From Rhododendron vialii (Eukaryota > Streptophyta > Magnoliopsida > Ericales > Ericaceae), in the NCBI RefSeq assembly GCF_030253575.1, contig NC_080564.1, positions 3,888,501-3,952,500 of the forward strand: a DNA stretch of 64,000 nucleotides. Reading direction: 5' to 3'. This document shows positions 48,058 to 58,889 of the stretch, in pieces. The notes beneath the pieces are model-generated. The model made no database searches. It was not told the origin of the DNA and was given only the letters and a program-made list of their open reading frames with translations. The first letter of the stretch is position 1. The number at the start of each line of letters is the position of its first letter. The position numbers were made by a program, and so were the translations under genes.

Positions 48058-51000
48058 CTATATGATGAGGACAACAAGTACAATCACCACCACCACTACG
48101 AGAATTACCGGCACCCACCAACACTGCATTAGAAAGGTACACCAAAATCACTATGAAATAAAAGAGTTTAACACAAACATGATATAGTACAAGAAGCGAA
48201 CCGAAATGAATGTATTCTGAAACATCAAACAAACAATTTCCATGACATTGAGGAAGCACAACACCATCATTCTATCTAATTATTGATGAGAATACTGAAG
48301 AAATTCATGACTTTGAGAACATGTTCTTGTAACTAAAAAACAGATTCGGGTTATAATGGTTGATGGATTTTGAAAGGGTGAATTTAAATATGGCCCTGCA
48401 TTCCTACATGGATACGTTCATGTTCACCCTTCAGAATTGGTACTCAAGAATATCTAAAGGCAGTTCTGAGACTCGTTAAAACGTAAAAACTTATCACAAG
48501 GAGGAGGCATAATGCAACATCCATTCTTAAAGAATGATAGCAGCACAAGAATTATAGCTTGACGAAAAAAACAATTTGGTTCCTGTATTTGGTTATTCGC
48601 TCTTAGTTCATAATCAATCCCCATATAATTTCTCTCTTCAATCAACGTTCTTTGGCCTTATTCATCTATTTTTTTACACATTTCCCCCATGTACACAACT
48701 TAATCATTCTTTTCTTCAGATGCAATATCTTTGGCCTTTGTACAATGCTATATTCATAAAAAGGGAGCATGATATTTCTTTCACTTTGGGCTGTCCCCCG
48801 GGACAAAACCAAATGAAACTAATCATGGATATGCACTTAATGATATGTTTTAGTTAATGAGCAACAATTCAAGGCTTGCAGCATAACATCTTGCAAAATG
48901 CAAACAAACTTGCCCCACAGGTGGGCAATTGGGCATGGACTCTATGTAATATATAAAGCTTAAGAGTGCAAGTATAAAATTACACACCCATGTGCATTTA
49001 GATTTGGAACTTTTGGAAGCTTTAGATAGCTGTACTCTAGCCTGGGTTGATGCACCAGATGAAGCCTCAATGTTTGATTGAATGTCATCTGTTGCAATGA
49101 AAAAGTAATCAGACAGGCAAATGAAAGCACAAGAAAACAAGAAAGAGAACTGGGATGCATTCTTGTGGGTATTCGGCAGCTTACCAATGACAACCCCCTG
49201 CTCATAAACTAGAACAGCTAAGTCTTTAAATATTTCATTTGTTTGACCAATTTCCTCTTGTATGTCTCTAATTCCCTGCTCCCTTTCCTCCATTATGGCC
49301 TCATTGAAAGCAATTTCATTTCCTAGCAGTAAAATCTCCTGCCTGCATATTTTGATATGAAGGACATATGATGTAGACAGGTTCTAAAAAAAATTCTCAA
49401 TGTAAATAATGAGAAAGCAGAGGGGAGATATCAAAAGGCTTATTAGATATACGATCAGAAATTCAGAACAAGAGAAACAGCATTGACCCCACTTTTGTGT
49501 CCATATCAAATTCGAAGTATAGAAGTTAACAGTCCCCAATCAGTCCCCGATCATTTGAAAGATCTATACATGTCACCTACAGCTCTCTTTATCCAGCAAT
49601 TAGCTTCATTTTCCCAATGTCCCATTCAGCATAAATGGACCAATCGAAAAGAAGGTAAAGAAAAGAAGGAGAAAAACTGAAAAAACCCAATACTCACGTT
49701 AAAGAAGGTGTTGATGCATAAAGGCTGTATGCACCGTAATTTATCTCATTTTAACAGCAGTGGTATTGAATATAAAAAAATCATTGCACCAGTATATCTA
49801 CAGCAGACAAATAAAAAGATGGCACACCAACAGATATCTGCGAACAAGAAATTTGAATCTGACAAAAAATACCAGAAAAGTAACTCTAGAACTTAAAGTG
49901 CTACCTTTTCTGTCCCATAAGAAATGGCTGGTTCTCCAGATCTATGCTAGGTGCTGAATTTTCATCAGAGCTTGTGCTGCTTCAAAATAAAAAAACAAAC
50001 CATGTAAAAATTACTGTAACATTAACAAAAGCATAAATACAAGAAGTAAAGTTTTGCAAGAAATATTTGGTGATTGCGTACATTGTGGTCGTGGAAGGTG
50101 GTGGGCCAACTGGTGAGTAAGTAGACTCGCGCTCAGAGGAAAGCTGTTGAACTTTCTGAAATTCTTGCAAGGTCGTTTGAAAATCTCTTGCAAGCTTAGC
50201 ATCTTCTATTCTCTTGCTTGGCTAAAGAATAACAGGAACAATGCTGGTTATTTCGATAATACATTTAGGCAACTATTGACGACTCAGAATATTAACTAGA
50301 ACTAGTCAAGTCTTTCAACGTAGATTCCAACTTATTTCATCCCATAACACCAATCATGTATATATGTTAGTCCAACACACAATCCTCGAATTATGTGAGT
50401 TTCAAATTGACAAACAAGTTCTTTCAGCAATATGCCAATATTATCCAAATATGACAACTGATCAAAACATTGTGATTTAAGGATGTTCATTTACTCAATG
50501 GCAACTACAAGAAAGTCAACAATGCATAAGTTCTTTTTGCTGTTAAACACATAGAACCCACCTTACCCAAACAAGACAATAACTGAAGCCAACGTTTCAC
50601 AAAGCCTCTCAATGTTCTACAAAGTTAAGATTGTTAGTGAAATTCCATCAAATCATTTTTCCCCAAACATCTGGGATTTAATAGAGAACTGCCTACCCAT
50701 ACTCATCTTCTTAAGAATTCTACTTGCAACCCAATTACAATACAACCCAAACAATCACTGCTCAGAGTCAACAGCTACTACTGCGTGGATTGGTAGTCAT
50801 AGTATTTTCATTTACACAATCTGACTCATTTCAAAATGATGAAGGGCCATCAATTCCGACACATATTCCTACCATTTCAACTATTTGTTAATGGCCACCA
50901 GAAACAGCGCTAAACCTCCACACAGTTCGGACACGTCCAATCTTCCCAATGTGCGTCCATAAAACATTTTGAAAACTGACAGAGACCTTCCCAAACATGT

Positions 51001-52226
51001 GGAAAAGTTTGGGGGTGAAGAAACCGAAGCTCAAACTTACAAGGATACATGTACAGATAGAGAGAATAGATTTCTAGAACTATGAACCCACTGTGAATTC
51101 ACTTTTTGATTGTGAGTAATACACAAAAGCCAGAAGGCTCCATTTTCTGTATATTGTCACCCAAGTTTATAAATACCAACACATAGTAACAAACCTCAGT
51201 CCTATTTTTCATAATGTTCTGCCATTATCTTGTACAACCGGATGTGGTTTTTATCCACAATCGGTTGAGGGTCATAACTTGGAATGGGGATTAGAGTGAA
51301 CAAGATGTCCAATAATTCGTCTATAGAAAATAGATACATGATCCATATTCCATACCCAACTGAGCAATGTACTTTTAGGAGTAAGAGCATGTCCAGCCTT
51401 ACCCCTTTTTGACTTAAGTCCCAAATTTGAGTAAAAACTCCTTAAAATTCTCTCCACTCCTTGACTCAGACCTATACCAAATTGAGTTTTACTCAAATCA
51501 AGGGAGTCTCAAATTCTAGATGTCCCTCAACAGTTTACGACTTTGCCATTAACGAATCTTTTACTCAAATTTATGATTAAGGTGGGTTTGCGCATGGGAG
51601 TGTTTCATACTCAATGAATGAATGAAGCTTTTGATAATCAAGAAAAGTTCAATGAAGGTTTTGCTCAAGTTTTTACTCAAGTTTGAGTAAAGTACAAGTA
51701 AAGGCTAGAGATGCTCCAATAGCTAAGAGTAAATCAAATTATGGAGTAAACATGGAAGAAGAATGACAAATATACATCGGCATTGGCCCCACGATCAGAA
51801 TCGGTAAGCGATTTGAGCTTAGCAGAAGTTTCCTTCACCAACTGCAATATCCGTTGCCTCGTGTTGCGCCTGCCACACCATCCAGTTAATCAGCCAATTA
51901 TTTTCCATTTCGAAGACAAAGGAAACAAAACAGAGAAAAGTAACCAGACATAGTACGTCTTTACTAAAAAATTTAGTAGCAAGAGTTTGATATTTCAGCT
52001 TCTAAATTTGACTTTGAGATCCCCACGATCAGATTAGAAGCTAAAATCAAATTATGGAGTAAACACGCACTATTTCTTGTAACTTTTTCGTTGCAACGAG
52101 AAATAGTTCGTGTTCACGTAAAAATTTACAAGCAGATTTCGAGATTTTAGCTTTGAAAAAGCTGTGAGTGTCTTCATGATTCTATTGAAACTGGGATATA
52201 CATCTATACATATATGAACACATATC

Positions 52227-52257
<31 letters not shown>

Positions 52258-52437
52258 GACAGACAGCTTGAGGCGGTGATCGGGAGTGTCCTTGGCGGTA
52301 CCGATCGAATCGACGAGCCTACGGAAACCGGAGACGGCGGTGTTGATCTGGAAAATCCCGGCGGCCACCGCTTGCGACGGTTGATTCCGAGACGACGGCG
52401 AGGGTTTGGCGCCATTCTGGAGATCTTGAAAGCTCAT
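48058..52437 (-). CDS. SYP2-type syntaxin (Qa-SNARE, SYP22/PEP12-like)
   Basis: Seven exons join in phase: complement(48058..48123, 48988..49088, 49185..49342, 49905..49976, 50082..50221, 51776..51869, 52265..52437), 267 residues. Qa-SNAREs drive fusion of vesicles with the prevacuolar compartment and vacuole. The N-terminus MSFQDLQNGAKPSPSSRNQP and AVAAGIFQINTAVSGFRRLVDSIGTAKDT is the SYP2-type start of the Habc domain. The middle has DAKLARDFQTTLQEFQKVQQ. The SNARE motif spans IMEEREQGIRDIQEEIGQTNEIFKDLAVLVYEQG and DDIQSNIEASSGASTQARVQ. It ends in a tail anchor, CWWVPVILVVVVVIVLVVLII. Length and exon order match SYP21/22/23. The exon-1 donor GTCTGT is weak and merges into a CT run; otherwise the model is consistent. 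The ATG is the first in frame with family similarity. Confidence 0.93.
52230..52258. repeat. (GA)n microsatellite beside the SYP2 exon-1 donor
   Basis: A perfect GA run (CT on the coding strand) begins only about seven bases into intron 1, next to the donor at 52264. Confidence 0.8.
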
Positions 52438-52577
52438 TTTCTCGGATTTGTTTTGGATTTGAATTTTGACCCTGTTGGAGAAGCCTCCTCAGGTGGGCCG
52501 GCCAAACCTGCCTGTGTGATCAATTGGTAGTGACCATATTGATATGACGTGGTAGCTCAAGACTCTTTCTCCCTCTC

Positions 52578-52600
52578 TTACACACACACACACACACAAT
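52578..52600. repeat. (CA)n microsatellite upstream of SYP2
   Basis: A CA run of about 20 bases lies 140 bases upstream of the SYP2 start, in the leader or promoter. Confidence 0.75.
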
Positions 52601-52802
52601 GGTTAGCTCCGGTGATTACGGCGGAGGCCAAAAGGCTGGGAGGATATGTGTTTCCTGTACCTGCCAGTCCGTCAGTCTCTACTCTAGTGGTACTTTATGA
52701 AAACGAAATGAAATAAAATGAAATGAAATGAGGGGGGTTTGATTTGACAGGCTGGGTGGGACGGCAGAGCATGTTACTCCGGCAGTCTAATAAAAGTGAG
52801 GT

Positions 52803-55112
52803 TTAAATTTGCAGAAAGTCTACGTACACCGCTATTTTCGCTACCTCATCCACTGCCTCTCAAAACGACGTTGCTTTGGGAGGTACCCTTTAAAAATAAA
52901 AATAAAAAACAAAAATTTAAAATCAAAATCATAAAACCCAAATTCTCCGTTTCTGTTTCTTCCTACGCTTCTTACAGAGGAAGGAGAAGACGATAGCCGA
53001 CACCCAACCCAACCCAATCCAATCCAATCCATTGTCCACCACTCGCACAGATGACTCCGACAACGAAAACACCTCCATGATGGTTGTGCGGCTACGAGCT
53101 TCGAACCACAATCACTGGTATCGATCTAGAACACCAACGAAGGTCTCGACCACCGCCACCGCCGCTGTACGGCGACAAAGGTCTCTCTCTCTCTCTTGAT
53201 CTAGAACGCTGGTATCAATCGAACTAGAGTACCAATTTCAATTTATACTTATTGAGGATTTTTGCACAAAAGATTAGGATTTACTGCCTACTGCTACTGT
53301 TCGTTACTCAAACTCTGACCCACAACCAGATCCAAGCAAAGAAACTTCACTGCCTTATGCTCAAAACCGTCTCCCACCCAGAGACTTTCCTCTAACAATC
53401 TCACCAACTTGTACAGTAAACTAAGAAATTTAACGTAGGCACGTCATGTGTTTGATAAAATTCCTCAACCAACTTTCTAGTGTTAGTAAGGTTGTTGCCG
53501 TATTACCTTTTTGCTGCATTTTCACTTGTAAAGGAAGGTAAAAACAGTTTAATCTTGATGTATGACAGAATTACCAGGATATTATGGCTTGTCAAATGAT
53601 TCATTCTTTATAATGTTGTTCTACTCAATGCGCTGACTCGTTCCCGTTCTACTGGGCTCTTGGGAGTGCAAGTTAAAATGTTCGCCCTTAGCTTAAGGTG
53701 TGGGAGTACCATTGTTCTTTGCCCTTAGGAGAGTTGAGAAGGGTCATTTGGATGGTATAATGCCAGCAGCTTTGGCCTAACTCGCCGAGGCTAGGTGATA
53801 GCTAGCTATAAACAATTTTCTTCCCAAGGAAAGATCTTGCTATTTGTGAATTTATTACATTGTTACTTATATTGATATAATTGGGGGCAACATGATATTG
53901 TTTTGAATGACCGGCTAGATAAGGCATGCCCATTTACATCTTATGTGCACGTGATAGTTTGTCGAGTAGGTTTGAATCATGAAGATCACTTTATTTGCAT
54001 AAGCTGTCTACATATTACATCTCTTGTGATCATGAAAAACTGTTTGAAACAGTTTTTTATATTAGCTAGCCTTGTGGTTCATTTTCATTCTTTTTTTCAC
54101 TCTTTGTTTGGAGGCAATGTCAACGAAATAGACTCCGACGACATCATCTAGTAGTTCAGAAACAAAGGAAACAAATAATTAGTCGTTGAGCGCGTAAACT
54201 GACTCGAACACTCGACAACTACAAAAAAAAATAGTTCCTTTACAAATGTATGCATCTCAAAAAACCCTCCAAAAGAAGTCAATAAGCACCACATAATTAG
54301 CAAAATAGATACAAAGCTTGTATATAGGACTCCTATATACACGATGGGTTGATTAAGTTTTTATATGGCAAATTTAATTAAGATTAATTGTTTTCATGCC
54401 ACATTGTTAGCCCCACAATAAAGCTAAATGCTGAAAACTAGAAAAGTTCTATGCAACTTAGCTACAAAAGAAGACCCAAATGGAGAACAAATAAGGCCTA
54501 GATAATCCGATTCGAAAAATTAGTAATAAGACTATCCTATAATTTTCACCATTTTCTGTTTAAGAACAATCCTCTTACTTCTCTTATTCCAAGGAGCAAA
54601 CTTTAAAAGAAAAAACTGACTGTACGTTAGTTAATCTGTTTTGGAGGACTGGGCATATCATTTAATTAATCTGTTTTGGAACCCTGAATTTTTTTCAAAA
54701 AATCTCCAATATAGCGTGACAGAGATAGAAAGCGAGCAGCGTGACAGAGAGAGAGAGAGGGAGAGAGAGAGACCATGGTGGTGGTGGTCGTGAAAACCCG
54801 AGATTTCGAATTAGTCTGGTCCTTTCCTTGCCGGTAGTGGTGGTCGCCAGAGGTGGATAAGGAGCGTCCCGTGGTGGTCGGCGATGGGTTGGATTGGCTG
54901 TGGTGTCCCCTTCTTCCTCCTCCTCCTATTCTTCTTCTTCTTCTCTCGTTCTGTAGGTCGACGACTAATTTGGGGACCTGGGGAGCGCGCGTTTCTTTGA
55001 TTTTGATTTTGGATTTTTTTTTTTTTTTTTTTTAAAGGGTACCTCCCAAAACGACGTCGTTTTGGGGAGGTAGTGGAAATACGTAGTGTAGGTAGACTTT
55101 CTGTTAAATTTG
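52803..55112. mobile_element. Non-autonomous MULE (Pack-MULE candidate)
   Basis: The element spans 52812-55103 (2292 bases) and is bordered on both sides by the same nine bases, TTAAATTTG (52803-52811 and 55104-55112). The ends are inverted: CAGAAAGTCTACGTACAC on the left and, on the other strand, CAGAAAGTCTACCTACAC on the right. Similarity continues inward for roughly 200 or more bases, including AAAACGACGT and GGGAGGTACCCTTTAAAAA. Long inverted ends plus a 9-bp target duplication are the hallmark of Mutator-like elements. No transposase is present. The inside holds a fragment resembling a pentatricopeptide-repeat gene (53320-53485), CT tracts and unassigned sequence, so it appears to have captured host DNA. 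A GA run lies near the right end (about 54743-54772). Confidence 0.85.
53320..53485 (+). pseudogene. PPR-gene fragment inside the MULE
   Basis: One frame reads NQIQAKKLHCLMLKTVSHPE followed by TFL. The reading then shifts by one base to SNNLTNLYSKLRNL, followed by an in-frame stop and then ARHVFDKIPQPT. Together these match the start of plant PLS-class PPR proteins, where A-LH---K and LNNL---Y-K-----ARHVFD-MPQPN are typical. The fragment lacks the rest of the gene and is not functional. It was probably captured from a parent gene elsewhere in the genome. Confidence 0.7.
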
Positions 55113-55119
55113 TTAAAAA

Positions 55120-58100
55120 GTAATAATAATAATAATAATAAATAACGATTTCCACGCTCTTCTATTTGATAATTGCTCTGTTTTTATTTTATTTTTTAAT
55201 AAAACAAAAGTTTCACGAAAAGACCAAAAAAAAAAATGGGGTGTCATTATCGAAGGAGGAGGGTAAAAATCATTTTCAAAAAAAATAAATAAATAAACTC
55301 TTACTGGTACTACTATTTTTCTTCTATAAGAAATGATTTTCACATTTCCTTTTTATTCATTGGTGCTCTTCTTCTTTTTTTGTCTTTTATTCATTTGAAA
55401 TTATTTTATTAATCTTACTTATTGAATCGCTTTTTCTCATAATGAAAGGCAATTTGATACTTTAACTAGAATTAAAAAAAAAAAAAGAAGTGTCAATGGA
55501 TAAACTGAGAATGTTAAAATCATTTCCCAAACAAATTTAGACGACTGAACTTTTTTTTTTTTCAACAAAGGAAGCATCTCCACACGCAAACGGAATAAGA
55601 CTAATTCATCTAGAGCCGGTCGCAAAAAACCCACACCCACAGAAAGCAGTGAAGCAACTACGAAGGGCGACCGCCGACCACTGAGCGCCCCCATGAAACT
55701 ACTCACGTGAACTTTCACTATACATTGTAAAGATTGTTTTTCTGGGTCCGAATTTGACCGTGGAGAAGCAGGATCCACAGTGATTCTATAAATTTGACCA
55801 TGCAAAAATAGGAACCACAGTGAATTTACGAAAAATTATTGAGTGCTCTTGACCTTCTCTATCACTCAATTCTGTAGGTCTAGAATAAAATGTATGGATC
55901 CAAAAGAATTTAAATGGCAAGGAACCCCAAAATAGAGCAGGTTACAGGGGTACTGGTGGAAAATAGAGTTCCTCTTCCACAAAATCCACACCTGCCTTAT
56001 GCATGTGAGAAATGCACTCCATGTTCTTTTTCTTTTATGTGATAATCAACTATCTGAGCCAGTTTACGTGAACTTCGATTATCTTGGAGCTCTGAAATTA
56101 ACAATTGGACAAACCTTTCATGGTCCCAAAGTTCATAATGTATTTGACATTTTTCGGATGTGACCTAGTGACATATTGGGAGGTGTTACCAAAAATTCTT
56201 GTTTTCTCTCCAATCGACGGAAAATTGTATCGTAAGCTTGCTGGAATGTGAGTGTGAAAAGTGGAGTTTGGTTCCTTGCCGTATTTCAGGACTTCTTTGG
56301 AAACAAACAATGAAGTGGATGAAGTGTGGAAGAAGATTAACAAAATGGACTTTATTAACCCTCAAAGTAGAAGAACAATCAATCGAGATGATCGAGTGAA
56401 CAATTACATGTTAACTCTACTCCTAGAAAAGAAAAGATAAATGCCTGATTGGCGTTGTTTGTGTGTCCCCGAAACTACTACTAACTTGTACTTAAATAGG
56501 TCTCCTTCAATTTGAATTCAAATCTTCCCTCCAAAGTAGCAGTTAAAAATTCCTTCAAATTCTGGTGAAGAGCTTTCTTCAACTGCCGATCATGCCCACG
56601 TCAGAAAAACTGTTTCGTTGATTGTGGTTGACATCCTCTTTAATCGTGGAATCATGGGACTTAATTCCCCTTGACATCTGTCACCCGATCGACGGACCAA
56701 AGGGCCATAGAAATACGCCACGTGTTGGCCAATCGACGGACAAAACTTTTTATAGTTTCATCATCGATTCACTTCCATTCTAAATAATTAAGGTGAGTCC
56801 ATTCTATTCTTTTATTTGCCCATATTTACCCTTGCCACATGTCGTCCGATCGACGGGTAAAATGAAATCTCAGTTATGGTACAAACAGGAGGTAAGTTTT
56901 TTAGTTACTTTATATATCATGCCCCTCGACCACACCGATCCCTTGGGATTAGCATTCCATGAGCATCTCCAACATGCTCTCTATTTTGAGTCCCGTTAGG
57001 CGAAATGCCTATGCAAACACACTTTTTACAAGTCCAACATACACTTCAAAAGATGGTATTTTACCTTTTGCTTTAATGGCTGGCTACATGTAGCTAGCCT
57101 TCGAATTTCGATGGTTAGGCAAATTCATTTTTTTCCTTAGTAGTTTGCTTCATGCAGTTGATAAGAATGAATACGTATTAATGAAAAGTTTGATAGTATA
57201 TATGAACTTATGTTCAACAGTGAAAGAAAGAAGCAGAACTAGTTCTTGAACTATCTCAAAATTTTACACAATGGGGGAATTAAAAAGAAAGAGGAAGGCT
57301 GAACTCTTTCAACGGTATCAGGAATGCGTTTTAGGTGCCTGGAAAAAAGAGGCCATGAGTTCCATTCACCTTCCAATGTGCTAATCGAACTATTGTAACA
57401 ATTAATACTGACTTTCGCAGCCGATAAGTAATCCATACACAGTTCAAAAGCCCATGTATACAGCCTGGAAAACCAAGGATAAAGCAGCGGCCACTGTTGT
57501 GCTTAGGGAGCAGAATGAGAAACTCGCAGAGTTTGAAACCGAGTTCTTCGAATTGGGTGAACCTGCACCTTGAAATACGTACGGTTAGGACAGTATATTG
57601 GGGAAAAAGATTATAATGTGCTCCTAGAGTTGCGGTGCTCTGGAGTCTTTTTACATAGCACAATGATGTGAGTTTCATCACAAAGTGTGTGGTTTTTACA
57701 TTAATATTGGTGAGGAACAGACCTGGAGCACCATGTGACAGTACTCATGATGAACTAAATAATCACTCATATATTAGGACAGGTATTCGGGTAACATGAA
57801 TTAGCATATTGGGACAACGGGATGGGTACCATGATTTTTCGGAGAAAGAGCCAATCCTTACAAGATTTTAAAAAACGGTATCAAGATACATAACAGTATT
57901 TATTGCACTATGACGGTATAGGGAGTATTGAACGATACGTGGCAAAATAAGGTGTTATAGTCTTGAAATTTTACTCGAGTTTTAAAAAAAGCCCATGTAC
58001 TTTGAAGTATTGGTTGAAAGAACAGGGAGTGAGCTTTCATCGTCCCTCTAACATCATTTTTGACGATTTTAGAGCGCGCCTAAACCGGTCATAGCAGTCG

Positions 58101-58274
58101 TATGTCAGTGATCAGATTCGAACCAAGAAATTATGGGAATCTGGCGATATGCATGCAATTTTCTATCTCACCGGCATAATATCAGAGTATAACAACATCA
58201 AATGACTGAAAAATCGATGCATAGCAGCCGCTACAATCACAGTGAAGTAACAAGACACAAAGAAATTTGATTAC
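55120..58274. other. Gene-free spacer right of the MULE
   Basis: No exon series or clear element is seen. The ATT-type microsatellite at about 55122-55145 sits beside the MULE target site. Four copies of an ATCGACGG core occur near 56211, 56697, 56735 and 56856. The right end may hold the 3' region of the lipid-transfer gene. Confidence 0.4.
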
Positions 58275-58727
58275 CTATGTTTTTAAACGCACACATTCAC
58301 ACACCCATGTTTGCAAAAATGTGTAAATACCTTTAAGGCAGGAGATGGGGTTAACAGCCTGGCCACATCTACCAGGCAATTCCTGTGCCTGGGTGACATT
58401 AATACCAGCCTCCTCAGCTGCATTTGAACCCTTTATGCTTATCATATTACACAAGCATTCTGGGCTGGATTTGATCACCCATTTCAGAGGATTGCAACAA
58501 TTGCTTGGCGGATCGCGGCTAGTCCCGCTATCAAGGTAGTTCAAGCAAGGTACGAGCTGGTTGAGGCACGACGACAACGACATGTCTGCATCAGCTCGGC
58601 CCTCTGCTATCAATATGGCCAACAGTACTACAGCTAGACCAATCCCCCGGCACGCATTTAACCTCATCTGCATATTCGCTACCATAACTTCGGGCTTACT
58701 AGATTGTAAAAATGCAATTGCATGCAT
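58275..58727 (-). CDS. Non-specific lipid-transfer-like secreted protein
   Basis: The frame codes up to 150 residues. A signal peptide is clear (LNACRGIGLAVVLLAILIAEGRADA). The eight-cysteine pattern follows in order: C-LNQLVP-C, CC, C-L-C, and the last pair in GRCGQAVNPISC. This fold is stabilised by four disulfides and holds a lipid in a central cavity; such proteins act in the cell wall or at the plasma membrane. Three other in-frame ATGs (58685, 58673, 58667) give signal peptides of more usual length, so the first 14 residues may be untranslated or trimmed. Just after the last cysteine, CTTAAAG|GTATTT could be a donor, so the last 18 residues (GIYTFLQTWVCECVRLKT) may be intron and a small final exon could lie downstream. 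No GPI signal is visible in this frame. Confidence 0.75.
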   Translation of the reverse strand: MHAIAFLQSSKPEVMVANMQMRLNACRGIGLAVVLLAILIAEGRADADMSLSSCLNQLVPCLNYLDSGTSRDPPSNCCNPLKWVIKSSPECLCNMISIKGSNAAEEAGINVTQAQELPGRCGQAVNPISCLKGIYTFLQTWVCECVRLKT

Positions 58728-58729
58728 AT

Positions 58730-58732
<3 letters not shown>

Positions 58733-58787
<55 letters not shown>
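58733..58787 (-). repeat. (CT)n leader tract of the lipid-transfer gene
   Basis: A GA run of about 54 bases on the plus strand reads CT on the coding strand. It lies between the TATA box (58847-58855) and the first in-frame ATG, so almost certainly in the 5' leader. Confidence 0.8.
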
Positions 58788-58788
<1 letters not shown>

Positions 58789-58790
58789 GT

Positions 58791-58796
58791 TTACAT
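58791..58796 (-). promoter_or_regulatory. Start-stop upstream ORF (ATGTAA)
   Basis: On the coding strand the leader reads CGCCATGTAAAC, so an upstream AUG is followed at once by a stop. If transcription starts about 30 bases after the TATA box, this lies inside the mRNA. Such minimal uORFs can stall ribosomes and lower translation. Confidence 0.45.
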
Positions 58797-58846
58797 GGCG
58801 TTGATGGTTGGAGTTGGTGATCAAACTGGTGGCTTACTAGTTGACT

Positions 58847-58855
58847 CTATTTATA
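58847..58855 (-). promoter_or_regulatory. TATA box of the lipid-transfer gene
   Basis: The coding strand reads TATAAATAG, a perfect plant TATA box, about 120 bases upstream of the first in-frame ATG. It predicts a transcription start near 58820. Confidence 0.6.
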
Positions 58856-58889
58856 GGTATTATATATAAGTGCCGAGAGGACGATGAAA

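Noticed and set aside
54811-55155. 114-codon minus frame at the right end of the MULE
   Set aside because: Its Lys/Arg runs come from poly-T and poly-C/T stretches in the transposon end; it is not a gene.
55437-55805. 122-codon minus frame near 55.6 kb
   Set aside because: It has no recognisable domain, contains a lysine run from poly-T and sits in low-complexity spacer.
57331-57681. 116-codon minus frame near 57.5 kb
   Set aside because: No family match, and no splice-linked partner to the lipid-transfer gene could be shown.
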